Shown here: piece after piece, positions 15,086 to 23,954 of the stretch | Layout: each line of letters opens with the position of its first letter | Position numbering within the stretch: the stretch's first letter is position 1 | IMG/VR virus record: IMGVR_UViG_3300010883_000279 | Coordinates: 1 to 29,778 of that record | Reading direction: 5' to 3' (one strand) | Origin: a virus | DNA: 29,778 bases | Made by a program: the position numbers and the translations under genes | The notes under the pieces: generated by a model | Told to the model about the DNA's origin: nothing | Seen by the model: only the letters and a program-made list of their open reading frames with translations | Databases searched by the model: none

Positions 15086-16489
15086 ATGGCTGATTTTTCA
15101 GACTTATTCACTGGAGCTTTAAGCTCAGGAGCTGCTCTAGGATTAGGAAGCTCTATAGCTGGAGACCTTGAGCGATCAGGCCAACAGCAACAGCAAATGC
15201 TCCAAGACATTTCAAAAGACGTTAGAGGCAATTTAGAGTTTAAGCCTTTTACTGTCACTACTGGAGCAGGCAGCAACATAGCTACCGATTCTAGTGGAGG
15301 ATATGGGGTTAACCTTAGCCCTCAAGAGCAGGCACTGCAGGATCAGAGTCTCTTTGGAGCTGGTCAGTTCTTGGGAGCTGGGCAGCAATCAGACCCAGCT
15401 TTAGCACAGCAGAGAGAGATGCTTAACAGCCTCTTTGGTGGGGCAGCTAGTCAGATTAATCCAGACATCTCTGCAGTTACTCAAGACATCTTTAATCAAA
15501 TGCAGGGCATTGTAGCTCCTGAGCAAGAACGTCAGCGACTAGCTCTAGAGGAAAGGCTTTTCTCACAAGGACGCTCAGGCGTAGCTACATCAGCCTATGG
15601 CGGCACTCCAGAGCAGTTAGCCCTAGAGAAAGCTATACAGGAACAAGCAAGCGCTAACGCCTTCTCAGCACGTGGGCAGGCAATGTCAGAACAAGACAGA
15701 CTGTTTACTCAGCTTGGTGGATTGTCTCAGCAGGGCTTAGGGCTTGCTCAAGGTACTCAAGGCTTACAAGCAGGAAACGTAGGTCTAGGACAAAACTTCC
15801 TTAACGCAGCTTACAGTCCTCAACAGCAGGCTCTACAGGCTCTAGGAGCTGGAACACAACTAGCTAACATTGGCTCAAATCTGCAGAACCAAGCTGGAGT
15901 TACACAGGCTCAGTTGGCTCAATCAGGTGCTGAAGGTCTTATAGGGTCTCAGCAGCTTGGTACAGAACTACAGGGAACTATTTTAGCTAATCTGCTTAGC
16001 GGCCTAACTAACCAGACTAATGAAGACCCTAGTTCTTCTATCTTTGGAGGAATTGGCAGCGGTCTTGCTAACCTCCTAGGACTAGGGAACGAAGAAGACG
16101 CCTTAGCAGCTTTGCTTGGACAAGCAGGGAGCACTATCGGTGGTGGTTTCACTCCAGGACTGCCAAGTGACAGTGGAGGCTCTAGCTCTAGCGACTACTA
16201 CCAGGCTGAAAATGACAGAGTAGGGAATAATATGCCTGTGTTTGACCCGAGACAACCAACAGCGACTCAGGCTGAATTAGACGCAATTAGAGCTAGAGAG
16301 GCTCAGCGACCACCACTACGCGGGTTGAAGGAACAACAGCAAGCTGACGCAATTAGAGCTAGAGAGGCTCAGCGACCACCCCTTCGCGGAGCCTCTCTTC
16401 AACAGCAAGCTGCAGACCTCCGCAGCCTACTAGGACTAGGAAGTGGAAATACAGGTGGCCCAGCTATGCTTGGTAACTGGGATCGCTAA
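15086..16489 (+). CDS. Glutamine/glycine-rich probable ejection protein
   Basis: This 467-residue protein is dominated by Q, G, A and L (for example LGGLSQQGLGLAQGTQGLQAGN). A helical middle part contains QERQRLALEERLFSQGRSGVATSAYGG-like sequence, split here as RLALEERLFSQGRSG and TSAYGGTPEQLALEKAIQE. The C-terminus has two exact copies of DAIRAREAQRPPLRG. The composition and position (after the nozzle, before two further large virion proteins) fit the internal virion proteins that form the channel for DNA ejection in podoviruses. No lysozyme motif is seen. It begins one base after the previous stop; AAGG lies upstream. Confidence 0.75.
   Translation: MADFSDLFTGALSSGAALGLGSSIAGDLERSGQQQQQMLQDISKDVRGNLEFKPFTVTTGAGSNIATDSSGGYGVNLSPQEQALQDQSLFGAGQFLGAGQQSDPALAQQREMLNSLFGGAASQINPDISAVTQDIFNQMQGIVAPEQERQRLALEERLFSQGRSGVATSAYGGTPEQLALEKAIQEQASANAFSARGQAMSEQDRLFTQLGGLSQQGLGLAQGTQGLQAGNVGLGQNFLNAAYSPQQQALQALGAGTQLANIGSNLQNQAGVTQAQLAQSGAEGLIGSQQLGTELQGTILANLLSGLTNQTNEDPSSSIFGGIGSGLANLLGLGNEEDALAALLGQAGSTIGGGFTPGLPSDSGGSSSSDYYQAENDRVGNNMPVFDPRQPTATQAELDAIRAREAQRPPLRGLKEQQQADAIRAREAQRPPLRGASLQQQAADLRSLLGLGSGNTGGPAMLGNWDR
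16280..16380 (+). repeat. Exact 35-bp direct repeat within the ejection-protein gene
   Basis: Bases 16280-16314 and 16346-16380 are identical. Both begin GACGCAATTAGAGC and end GCGACCACC. The repeat offset is 66 bases (22 codons), so both copies are in the same frame and encode DAIRAREAQRPP. Recombination between them would delete 22 codons without a frameshift. Confidence 0.9.
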
Positions 16490-16551
16490 CCTACCGGCTG
16501 GCGTTCAGACTCTCTTTTAAATAGCACACTAGACCTATTAGGACTATAACA

Positions 16552-17403
16552 ATGGCTGGATTATTCGACATATTAAACGTAAGCCCTGCAGAGCGTGTAC
16601 AACCTACAATGCCCACAGGCTTACAAGGCATAGCTCAGACGCTCTCTGGAGTGGCTAATAGAGGAGTTCAGCAGGCTGCTGGGCAGGACACGAGAACTGT
16701 AGAGGCTAAGCTGAATAGCGCTATGCAGGGAGCGGATACAACGACTAAAGAGGGCTTAGTAGCTCTTGCACAGCGGTTAGACTCTATAGGCGAAGGACAA
16801 AGAGCTGCAGCAGTTAGACAAGCCGCTGCTCAGATGCAACGTGATGAAGAGGCTAAAACACAGAAAGAAGCTCTCTCAGCTTTCATAGCAGGCAAATACC
16901 CAGATCTAGCAGGCATATCAGACTCTGTAACGCTACAACAAGCGACAGCTTATGCTACTTCTCAGAAGGAGGGAGAGATTACAGAGCTTCAGCTGAGGAT
17001 GATAGACTACTTTAATAACTTAGGACAAGCAGATCTCGCCGCAGGAATTGCCGCAGGAGAACCCTACACCCCTATAGCTAGGGAGTCTAACGATAGATTG
17101 GCTGCTGCAGACGAGACAGGAAGAGTAAGACAACCTACCTCGTCTGAGCTAGGCGTGGCGAAAGACATCGTTACAGCCACAGGTGTAGGTAACGAAGAGA
17201 GGTGGTGGTTTGGAGATAAGAAGCCAACGGAAGAGGAAACCACACTTCTAGCTATGCAACTGTGGACAATAAGCCAAGACAATAAGGTATCCTTAGTAGA
17301 GGCTGGGGACTTACTAGCTCGTAGGTTAGCAGCAGCAGGTGGGGATGCAGACGAAGATGAGACGTCAGGGACTCCTGATTTTACTAATGTTGTGATTGAT
17401 TAA
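16552..17403 (+). CDS. Probable internal virion (ejection) protein, small
   Basis: This 283-residue helical protein is rich in A and Q (GLQGIAQTLSGVANRGVQQAAG; LAQRLDSIGEGQRAAAVRQAA), with a short FDILNVSPAERV opening, a central LQLRMIDYFNNLGQADLAAGIAAG segment and an acidic C-terminus. It has no recognised enzyme motif. It lies between the Q-rich ejection protein and the 966-residue protein, the typical trio of podovirus core/ejection proteins (as P22 gp7, gp20, gp16 or T7 gp14-16). AGGA precedes ATG 16552, after a 62-base gap with no clear promoter. It overlaps the next gene by one base. Confidence 0.72.
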   Translation: MAGLFDILNVSPAERVQPTMPTGLQGIAQTLSGVANRGVQQAAGQDTRTVEAKLNSAMQGADTTTKEGLVALAQRLDSIGEGQRAAAVRQAAAQMQRDEEAKTQKEALSAFIAGKYPDLAGISDSVTLQQATAYATSQKEGEITELQLRMIDYFNNLGQADLAAGIAAGEPYTPIARESNDRLAAADETGRVRQPTSSELGVAKDIVTATGVGNEERWWFGDKKPTEEETTLLAMQLWTISQDNKVSLVEAGDLLARRLAAAGGDADEDETSGTPDFTNVVID

Positions 17404-20303
17404 TGGCTGAATACCTCTTACGTCTCGCTGATATACAGAATGCCCCTAACTTACAAGACGCAGGGGCTAAGCCTGGTGATGTCATTATAGACAACAAGCT
17501 AGTACGTCGCACATCGACATCTCCCGTAGCTCCAGAGCCTGTGTCGTCTAATGACCTCTTTAATACTGATGGTTCTCTTAGAACTGTTGAGGAAATTAAT
17601 AATCCTGAGCCGCCTACAGAGGCTCCAGAGTCTCGTTATACAATAACAGCAGAAGACATAGCCAACACGCCTCGTCTACAAGACGCTGGTGCTACTGTGG
17701 GTGACTTAATAGAAGACAACAAGCTCGTTAGACGGACTGAACAGCGGTCTTTCCTGAACGACTTAGAGTTCGGTTTCGACAAAGGCGGCAGCTTTGAGCA
17801 ATATGCTGGAGAGTGGTTAGAGTCTCATGTGCCTCTAGGACGCATCACCTTTGATTGGTCTCAAGGCTTTGACTACCTGTCCCCTACTGAGTCTTATGGA
17901 GAGCAGTACATGACAGCTCCTCCTGAGCAGCGTAGAGAGATTCTATTGGCGCGTAGAGAATTAGAGCTGATGGAGGAGTACGGTCTAAACTACGAAGGCG
18001 GCGGTGCTGCTGTCGTTGGCGAAGTTGGTAAAGCTCTATTGTCTCCTACCACTGTTATTCCCTTTGGAGGCACAGCCCTCAGAGCAGGACTCACAGGCGG
18101 TACTATCGGAGGTAGCTACACAGCTTCTAAAGGACTTGCTGAAGAAGGCCGTATAGACCCTGCAGAAACATTATTATCTACTGTCGCGGGCGCTGTCCTC
18201 CCTGCAGGCATACAAGCTATAGGTAATAAAGTAGCCACTAACACTGCTATCAAGACAGTCAGTAAAATAGAAGAAGCTGCTCAGAAAGGAATAAGAGAAG
18301 GACTAGAAGGCACTGATCTAGCTAAGTTTATTAGAGACGCTACAGGGACTACAGAGACGTCGGCACTTAGAGCTATAGAGGTCTCTGGAATAAAGCCACA
18401 TGTTATGCTGTCTAAGAAGACTCCCGATGATGTCTTAGATGAGATGATAACGACTGATTCAGCTACCTCACGACTATTTAGCAAAGGCCTCGATAGGTTT
18501 CTTGGTATATTGTCTACAAGAATTAAGAACATATCAGAGCCTATCTTCGGAAGGCTACGTAAGTTTGAATTCAACTCGCACGTTAAGACATCAGAGAGCC
18601 TACACCAAGTTGCGGAGTTCTCTGCTTTGATGGGTAAACTACCTAGTCAGTTAAAGGATAAAGTAGCTCTACACCTTTTCAATGGCGAGTTTTCTGCAGC
18701 TAGGGCGTTAATGAAGTACAGTCCTAAGATGGAAGAAGCATTCAAACTAGCTCAGAAAGCGCTGGATCAGACTGGTGATGAGCTACAGAAGTTCTATAAC
18801 TTTGATAAGATCCCTAACTACTTTCCCCGCGTTGTTAAAAACCTTGAAGGGCTTCTTAACAGTATGGGGCGTGAGAAGCAGGACGCTATAACGCGAGCTT
18901 GGAATAAGCTTGCAGAGAAACAAGGCGTCCCTGTTAGCAGTTTGTCTATGGAGGATAAGACGCTCATAGCCGATAGACTTCTTAGATCAGGCGCTAGAAC
19001 AGAAGCTAAATTAGGAGCTACTAAGCAGCGATCTATAGAGTCTCTTACTCCTGAGCAACTACAGTTCTATCACACACCAGAAGAGTCAATTCAGCTTTAT
19101 GTTCGCAGAGCTGTGGACGACATGGAGACTAGAGAGTTCTTTGGCAGAGCGCTAAAGACAACCGAAGAGGGTAAGGTAGATGTTGACGCTTCTATTGGTG
19201 CTTTTGTTACCGAGGCAATAGAAAACAATAACTTAACGACTTTACAGGTTGAAGAGCTTAGTAGTCTAATATCTAGTCGCTTCAAAGGAGGGAAACAAAC
19301 CCCAGGTAGTGTCATTCAAGCTATAAAGAACTTAGGCTACTTAGGAACTATTGCTAACCCTCGTTCTGCTCTTACACAGCTTTCTGATCTGGGAAACTCT
19401 ATGGCTCTTCATGGCTTTAGAAACACTTTAGCTAGTATGTTCGGCCCTAAGTATTTGAAGATGATTGATCTCGGACTTGAGAACGTAGGCGCTGAGATGG
19501 CTAACGCTACACGCTCTAGTGCCTTGCTTGAGAAGATGATGAAAACTTCAGGCTTTAAAGCTGTTGATAGGCTTGGTAAAGAGACTGTTATCAACGCTGC
19601 CTTACGTAAGAACTTTGCAATCGCTAAAACAGCGAAGGGCAAAGAACAACTAGCGAAGAAGTGGAAAGGGGCTTACGGAGACGACTTCGATTCCTTAGTA
19701 GCTGACTTACAAGCAGGAAGAGTGTCTGAGAATGTTAAGCTCTTGGCGTTTCATGAACTAAGTGATGTTCAGCCTATCTCTCTTAGCGAGCTTCCTCAAG
19801 CATACCTAGACAATCCTAACTGGCGTATCTTGTATATGCTGAAGAGTTTTACACTAAAGCAGTATGACCTTGTTCGTCGTAACATTGTGCAAGAGTTTAA
19901 AACAGGCAACAAGATGACAGCTATCAAGAATGCAGGGCTCCTTGCAGGTTACATGACGGTAGCTAATACAGGTACAGGAGTCATTAAAGATGTAATGCTA
20001 GGTCGTGAAGTTAAGCCTGAAGACTTACCAGAGAATTCTATGTGGGCTTTGTTGGGCGTCTTTGGCGCTAACAAGTACACTGCAGAGCGTTATCTTGCTA
20101 GAGGTGATATTAAAGGAGCTGCTTATAACTTAGTAACCCCAGCAACTCCCTTAATAGATGACGCTATAGACATTGGAATGAATGCTATTAAAGGAGAAGA
20201 CTTAGAGCTTCTAGCAAACTCTGGAAGCTTACCAGTCATCGGCCCTATGGCATACAACTGGTTTGGTGGTGGTGCTGAAGCCTACAACGAGAGGAATAAG
20301 TAG
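17403..20303 (+). CDS. Large internal virion (ejection) protein
   Basis: At 966 residues this is the largest protein of the window. The N-terminus has two copies of a motif of the form DI.N.P.LQDAGA..GD.I.DNKLVRR (about 7-36 and 81-111). A glycine/alanine-rich, hydrophobic part (about 200-285, GGTALRAGLTGGTIGGSY) could insert in membrane. The rest is helical and charged, ending in WFGGGAEAYNERNK. In podoviruses the largest such protein (T7 gp16-like) spans the periplasm during DNA entry. I see no lytic transglycosylase signature, which T7 gp16 has. This is the last gene of the plus-strand block and faces the minus-strand block 40 bases away. Confidence 0.78.
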   Translation: MAEYLLRLADIQNAPNLQDAGAKPGDVIIDNKLVRRTSTSPVAPEPVSSNDLFNTDGSLRTVEEINNPEPPTEAPESRYTITAEDIANTPRLQDAGATVGDLIEDNKLVRRTEQRSFLNDLEFGFDKGGSFEQYAGEWLESHVPLGRITFDWSQGFDYLSPTESYGEQYMTAPPEQRREILLARRELELMEEYGLNYEGGGAAVVGEVGKALLSPTTVIPFGGTALRAGLTGGTIGGSYTASKGLAEEGRIDPAETLLSTVAGAVLPAGIQAIGNKVATNTAIKTVSKIEEAAQKGIREGLEGTDLAKFIRDATGTTETSALRAIEVSGIKPHVMLSKKTPDDVLDEMITTDSATSRLFSKGLDRFLGILSTRIKNISEPIFGRLRKFEFNSHVKTSESLHQVAEFSALMGKLPSQLKDKVALHLFNGEFSAARALMKYSPKMEEAFKLAQKALDQTGDELQKFYNFDKIPNYFPRVVKNLEGLLNSMGREKQDAITRAWNKLAEKQGVPVSSLSMEDKTLIADRLLRSGARTEAKLGATKQRSIESLTPEQLQFYHTPEESIQLYVRRAVDDMETREFFGRALKTTEEGKVDVDASIGAFVTEAIENNNLTTLQVEELSSLISSRFKGGKQTPGSVIQAIKNLGYLGTIANPRSALTQLSDLGNSMALHGFRNTLASMFGPKYLKMIDLGLENVGAEMANATRSSALLEKMMKTSGFKAVDRLGKETVINAALRKNFAIAKTAKGKEQLAKKWKGAYGDDFDSLVADLQAGRVSENVKLLAFHELSDVQPISLSELPQAYLDNPNWRILYMLKSFTLKQYDLVRRNIVQEFKTGNKMTAIKNAGLLAGYMTVANTGTGVIKDVMLGREVKPEDLPENSMWALLGVFGANKYTAERYLARGDIKGAAYNLVTPATPLIDDAIDIGMNAIKGEDLELLANSGSLPVIGPMAYNWFGGGAEAYNERNK

Positions 20304-20343
20304 AGCCTTTTAACGTCCAAGCTGCTCAGGACTGGAGAGATGT

Positions 20344-20850
20344 TTAGTCTCTGAATCCATAGGGCTCAGGGTCTTCAGTTTGGTAATGACACCCTAAAGG
20401 ATTGATGTCGCAGCAAGGATAGCTGAAACAACCTAAGTGTTCTTCCTCGTCTTCCCACTCTTCAGGCTCTCCTCTATAGACTTCTTGCGCGTAGTAAGCT
20501 ATAGCAGCCTCCGGAGAGGGGAAGCCAGCTAAGGTAGCATACTCCTGCTTCAGCTTAGTCTCTTTCTCTTTATCCTTCCACACATTCTCAGGAGACCTCT
20601 CGTCTTCTAACATCTTCATGTAATAGAGGCCTACCTCTTCATTCACCATAGCCTCTCCTAGGCCTTTGACGGTGAAGTGAGCGTAGTCTAACAATCCACT
20701 CATGCGAAACCTAGTGACCTTCTTAGCTAGTTGAACTTCGTAGTATGGTAGAGACACTCCCCCTCTATGTACTTCATAGCGTATTCGTCTCCCTATTCGC
20801 TTCTCTATCTTATGTATGGTTCTTATTGCGTAGCAGTCATTAATTGTCAT
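20344..20850 (-). CDS. Conserved-looking hypothetical with cysteine-rich C-terminus
   Basis: This 168-residue protein is basic at the N-terminus (RTIHKIEKRIGRRIRYEVHR) and acidic after residue 125. The last 30 residues hold C141, C146, C147, C154 and H155, which could bind a metal. It is the last gene of the leftward operon, 17 bases after the ribonucleotide reductase stop, with GGAG eight bases before ATG. I do not recognise its family. Possible roles are a nucleotide-metabolism accessory or a host-takeover protein. Both are guesses from position. Confidence 0.7.
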   Translation of the reverse strand: MTINDCYAIRTIHKIEKRIGRRIRYEVHRGGVSLPYYEVQLAKKVTRFRMSGLLDYAHFTVKGLGEAMVNEEVGLYYMKMLEDERSPENVWKDKEKETKLKQEYATLAGFPSPEAAIAYYAQEVYRGEPEEWEDEEEHLGCFSYPCCDINPLGCHYQTEDPEPYGFRD

Positions 20851-20867
20851 AACAATTCTCCATAGTT

Positions 20868-22730
20868 CTACACAAATTCACAAGAGGTTCCAACACATGC
20901 GAGGGTCTGAGCACCTTCAGTGACGTCTGAGCCTTCTACAATGTCCCAATTGAACTCTGTAGGAAACTCAGCCAGCATAGTCTCATAAGCCTCTTGCGTA
21001 ATCTCTTCGTAAGGGGCTTGTTCGTATGTGTGCTCGGAGAAGGGCAAGAAGCTTACTCCAGAGATGTCATCGAAGTTGTTGTACACCCAATCACCAATCT
21101 TGAGAAACTCATTGTCCCTATAGTACACAGTTATAGAGGGCTTGTGCTCACACCAGTGCTCCTGGTAAGTTGTCCACAGTTCTAGCTGATCCATGCCAGT
21201 CTGAGCAGACGCCATCACAGAACCTTCTGGAGCCTGTTTAGGGAAGCTAAACACTTTAGTGGTGGGCGAGGTTACATCAACTTCTACAGGAACCCCAGCG
21301 GCCTCTAAGACGGTACAGAGAGGGTCTCTGGAGTCTGCTCTAACTCTGCGTATGTAGTACGGAGCAAACCTGCCATGTATGCCAGAGGCACTATCAACCA
21401 ACTGAGACACTGTGCCGCTAGGTTTAACGCAAGTGATTGCTGTAGACTGATTCACTCCGAGCTTCTTAGCCCACAGCTTGTTAGTGTCTATAGCGACTTG
21501 CTTTAGAGCCTGTAGAGTTTCTGGTAAGTCGTCACCAGCCCCGCTCATCATCTCATTGTCTAAGATGCCTGTTAAGCTCACGCCTAATAAACATTCTTCC
21601 TTAGTGTTGTTCTCCCATATCTTACGCAGGTATCTGAAGTCTGTTAGCGTGGATTGCAGAGTGCCTAGTATGGTGGCTATTCTGACCTTCTCTTTAAGCG
21701 TTTCAAAAGTGTCTTCTGGTCTGACAACAACTTCAGAAAGGTTGCAGAACTGATATGGTCTAAGAATGATCTCGCTACAAGGGTTAGTCCCGAAGTCGTG
21801 TTCGCTGTCTCGTCTGCCGTTCTTTGCAGCCTGTCGTTGACTAGCTGGTCGTGAGAAGATTCCCCGTTCTCCGCTTCTAGACTCATACAAGCTACTCCAT
21901 TCTGACATAAAGGCTGGAAAGTCTGGCTTCTCAGTGTAACAGACAGAGTTGTTCGACAGCCCACGTTGAGGCTCGTCCAACCACCACTGCCCATGCTTAG
22001 CCCTACGGATTCTATCGTCTGTTAAGTTGGACAGACTAATTAGTGCAGAGCGTCTAACACCTCCAACGACTACTACCTGTGCAATCTTACAACACATATC
22101 GTGACATTCTAGTGAGGACAGCCTACGTCCTTGTGCTCCTTTGAACAGCTCTACAGTGAACTTAAACAGATCCAGCAAAGGCTCTGGCCCACTAGCGCGT
22201 CCTCCAAAGGTCTTCAGCGTTGCGCCAGCCTCTCTCACTTTAGAGACGTCCCATGTTGGAACCTGGCCTGTATAGAGAAGACTTACTAACTCTCTAAAGC
22301 TCTTAGCCCAGCCTATCTTACTGTCTGCAACGTGTATGGTGGTGTCAGTCTGAAACATGTCTTCAGCGACCTCTGGCAGCTTACCTACGTATTGACGCTC
22401 TACAGAAAAACCTACGCCTGTGCCACAGAGCAATATATACATAAGCTCATCAAAGCTACGTTGATTGTCTATAGGAATGTAAGAGCAATTGAAGCCTGCT
22501 ACGTTGTCACGCTCAAGAGCCTTGCCTGCTGTCATTAAGCTACGCATACTAGGCATAACTTTCATGGCTATGATGGAGCTACGTAGCTCTGCAGCTGTTT
22601 TCTTGTCTAACTTGTCGCTGAAGAAGTTGATGTAACGATCTACAGTCTCTTCCCATGTCTCTCTACGGCTTTCTTCAGGTAGGTAGCGAGCGTAACGGCT
22701 CTTATGTATGTATGCTGAGTAGTTATCCAA
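20868..22730 (-). CDS. nrdJ: Class II (B12-dependent) ribonucleotide reductase, monomeric
   Basis: This enzyme reduces ribonucleotides to deoxyribonucleotides for viral DNA using adenosylcobalamin, without a separate radical subunit. The 620-residue protein keeps all catalytic cysteines at Lactobacillus leichmannii RTPR spacing. C82 (FNCSYIP) and C329 form the redox pair. C318 in NPCSEI is the thiyl-radical site, 11 residues before C329 as in RTPR, with N316 and E320. C612 and C617 at the end (LACVGTSCEFV) form the thioredoxin-accessible pair, five apart. The CVKPSGT motif (434-440) binds substrate phosphate. The start is TTG at 22730, with AAGGA seven bases upstream, one base after the DUF3310 stop. 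It is shorter than RTPR (739 residues). Host B12 and thioredoxin are needed. Confidence 0.96.
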   Translation of the reverse strand: MDNYSAYIHKSRYARYLPEESRRETWEETVDRYINFFSDKLDKKTAAELRSSIIAMKVMPSMRSLMTAGKALERDNVAGFNCSYIPIDNQRSFDELMYILLCGTGVGFSVERQYVGKLPEVAEDMFQTDTTIHVADSKIGWAKSFRELVSLLYTGQVPTWDVSKVREAGATLKTFGGRASGPEPLLDLFKFTVELFKGAQGRRLSSLECHDMCCKIAQVVVVGGVRRSALISLSNLTDDRIRRAKHGQWWLDEPQRGLSNNSVCYTEKPDFPAFMSEWSSLYESRSGERGIFSRPASQRQAAKNGRRDSEHDFGTNPCSEIILRPYQFCNLSEVVVRPEDTFETLKEKVRIATILGTLQSTLTDFRYLRKIWENNTKEECLLGVSLTGILDNEMMSGAGDDLPETLQALKQVAIDTNKLWAKKLGVNQSTAITCVKPSGTVSQLVDSASGIHGRFAPYYIRRVRADSRDPLCTVLEAAGVPVEVDVTSPTTKVFSFPKQAPEGSVMASAQTGMDQLELWTTYQEHWCEHKPSITVYYRDNEFLKIGDWVYNNFDDISGVSFLPFSEHTYEQAPYEEITQEAYETMLAEFPTEFNWDIVEGSDVTEGAQTLACVGTSCEFV

Positions 22731-22731
22731 G

Positions 22732-22998
22732 TTAGAGTCCTTGTTTTATATAGCGAGGAGTGTTGTTGTCATAGCTTTCTAGCAGCATCTCTAGATAGTG
22801 CATAGCCTTCTCTAGATCTTCTCTGCCATTCTTAGCCTTATGACGGCACACATATTTAATAACATTAGCTTCTCTGTAGTCTATGCCATTAGCTGTAATG
22901 AACTCCACAGGCTGTATAGCCATGTCTTTGTAGTGGTTACCACCTTGTTGCCTGTTTAGCGCCTCTAGAGACGCTGTAGTTCTTCCATCATTGCTCAT
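22732..22998 (-). CDS. DUF3310 protein (T7 gp1.7-like nucleotide kinase family)
   Basis: This 88-residue protein carries the DUF3310 pattern: GGNHYKDMAIQPVEFI (19-34), then VIKYVCRHKAKNGREDLEKA (46-65) and HYLEMLLE. T7 gp1.7, a nucleoside monophosphate kinase, includes this domain, but stand-alone DUF3310 proteins have no proven activity. It overlaps the preceding gene by 11 bases and has AGGAG before ATG. It sits just ahead of ribonucleotide reductase, consistent with a part in nucleotide supply. There is no classical P-loop. Confidence 0.85.
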   Translation of the reverse strand: MSNDGRTTASLEALNRQQGGNHYKDMAIQPVEFITANGIDYREANVIKYVCRHKAKNGREDLEKAMHYLEMLLESYDNNTPRYIKQGL

Positions 22999-23185
22999 TA
23001 GTTTCTCCTGTTCCGTTCAATTCAGCGTCGTCAGCTTCAAAGTCATCTGACAGCTCTTCCAGTCTATCGCTTATACGTTCCTCAAACTTATTCACTATGT
23101 CGTCTGAGTTGATCTCTAGAGTTTCTAGTAAAGTTAGTTCGTCGAGGCGCGTTAGTTTCTCGCATACTTCGTAGAATGTTAACAC
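22988..23185 (-). CDS. Small acidic conserved hypothetical protein
   Basis: This 65-residue, leucine- and glutamate-rich protein begins with the LTFYEVCEKLTRLDELTLLE pattern, common in small podovirus proteins I recall, and continues with INSDDIVNKFEERI. It looks like a helical hairpin with an acidic tail. The start is GTG at 23185, with AAAGGA about seven bases before it. It lies between the metallophosphoesterase and DUF3310 genes, and its last codons overlap the latter. Function is unknown. Confidence 0.75.
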   Translation of the reverse strand: MLTFYEVCEKLTRLDELTLLETLEINSDDIVNKFEERISDRLEELSDDFEADDAELNGTGETNEQ

Positions 23186-23186
23186 A

Positions 23187-23954
23187 TTATAGTCCTTTGT
23201 ATTTCTTAGTTAGATAGCTCAGGCTTACAGGCAGTTCATCAAAAGCCCCATCAACCACCTCATGCAACATCCACAGTCCTCTCCAGCTTGCATTGGTCTG
23301 TGGGTTTAAGTAGTCTTCATCGTGTGGGTAGAAGATTCCTGCGAACAGTCCTGTTACAGAAGTTCCGTCGCCTCGTCGTGCGTAGGCTATGTCCCTGTCT
23401 TGAACGTGTCCCATTACACAGCTCATCATCTTCTTAGTCACCATAGCTCTAGCGCTAGATACAGGTCTGCCCATTACACCAGAGGTGAAGTAGTGTGAAT
23501 AGGCTACACCGTCAATGACAGTCACTTCTAAGAACGGTTTAACTTCCCAGCCATAACTGTCCAGGTTAAAGTCGTCATAGCTAATGATGCCATCGTACTT
23601 AGCGTCTTCTTCACAGGCTCTGACAATACGATATTCGTGGTTGCCTATGCAGAACACCATACGAGGTTTCCATACAGTCTTCTTGTTACGGCGCTGTCGC
23701 TTCTGCTCAGCCTTAATAGGAGCCATAAAAGCGTCCATACCTGCGTTGCCTGCTTCGATGTCTTTAGAGTAGCGTCGCCCCTCTGCAGACTTCTTACCTA
23801 CGTCATAGGCAGAGAGGCTGGGAAGATCCCAATGGTCGCCTATGTGAACTATTACCTCTGGCTTCTTCTCGGCAGCATAGAGACCTGCATAGCGTAGGTG
23901 GTCTGTAGAGACGCCTTCTTTCACTTGTGTGTCTGGAATGATTAGATGTTTCAT
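23187..23954 (-). CDS. Calcineurin-like metallophosphoesterase
   Basis: This 255-residue protein has the metallophosphoesterase signature: PDTQ (7-10) at the DxH position, GDHWD (39-43), GNHE (104-107), SH (153-154) and GH (182-183). These residues bind two metal ions and cleave phosphodiesters or phosphomonoesters. The first motif has Q in place of H, which is common in phage members. The basic insert at about 82-95 (KAEQKRQRRNKK) may contact nucleic acid. It overlaps the previous gene by four bases (ATGA), with AGGAG before the start. Substrate is unknown; roles in DNA processing or in nucleotide salvage are both possible. Confidence 0.88.
   Translation of the reverse strand: MKHLIIPDTQVKEGVSTDHLRYAGLYAAEKKPEVIVHIGDHWDLPSLSAYDVGKKSAEGRRYSKDIEAGNAGMDAFMAPIKAEQKRQRRNKKTVWKPRMVFCIGNHEYRIVRACEEDAKYDGIISYDDFNLDSYGWEVKPFLEVTVIDGVAYSHYFTSGVMGRPVSSARAMVTKKMMSCVMGHVQDRDIAYARRGDGTSVTGLFAGIFYPHDEDYLNPQTNASWRGLWMLHEVVDGAFDELPVSLSYLTKKYKGL

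Noticed and set aside
20304-20343. Bidirectional terminator between the convergent blocks
   Set aside because: GTCC...GGAC and AGAGA...TCTCT can pair weakly, but no stem of useful length is followed by a T run on either strand.
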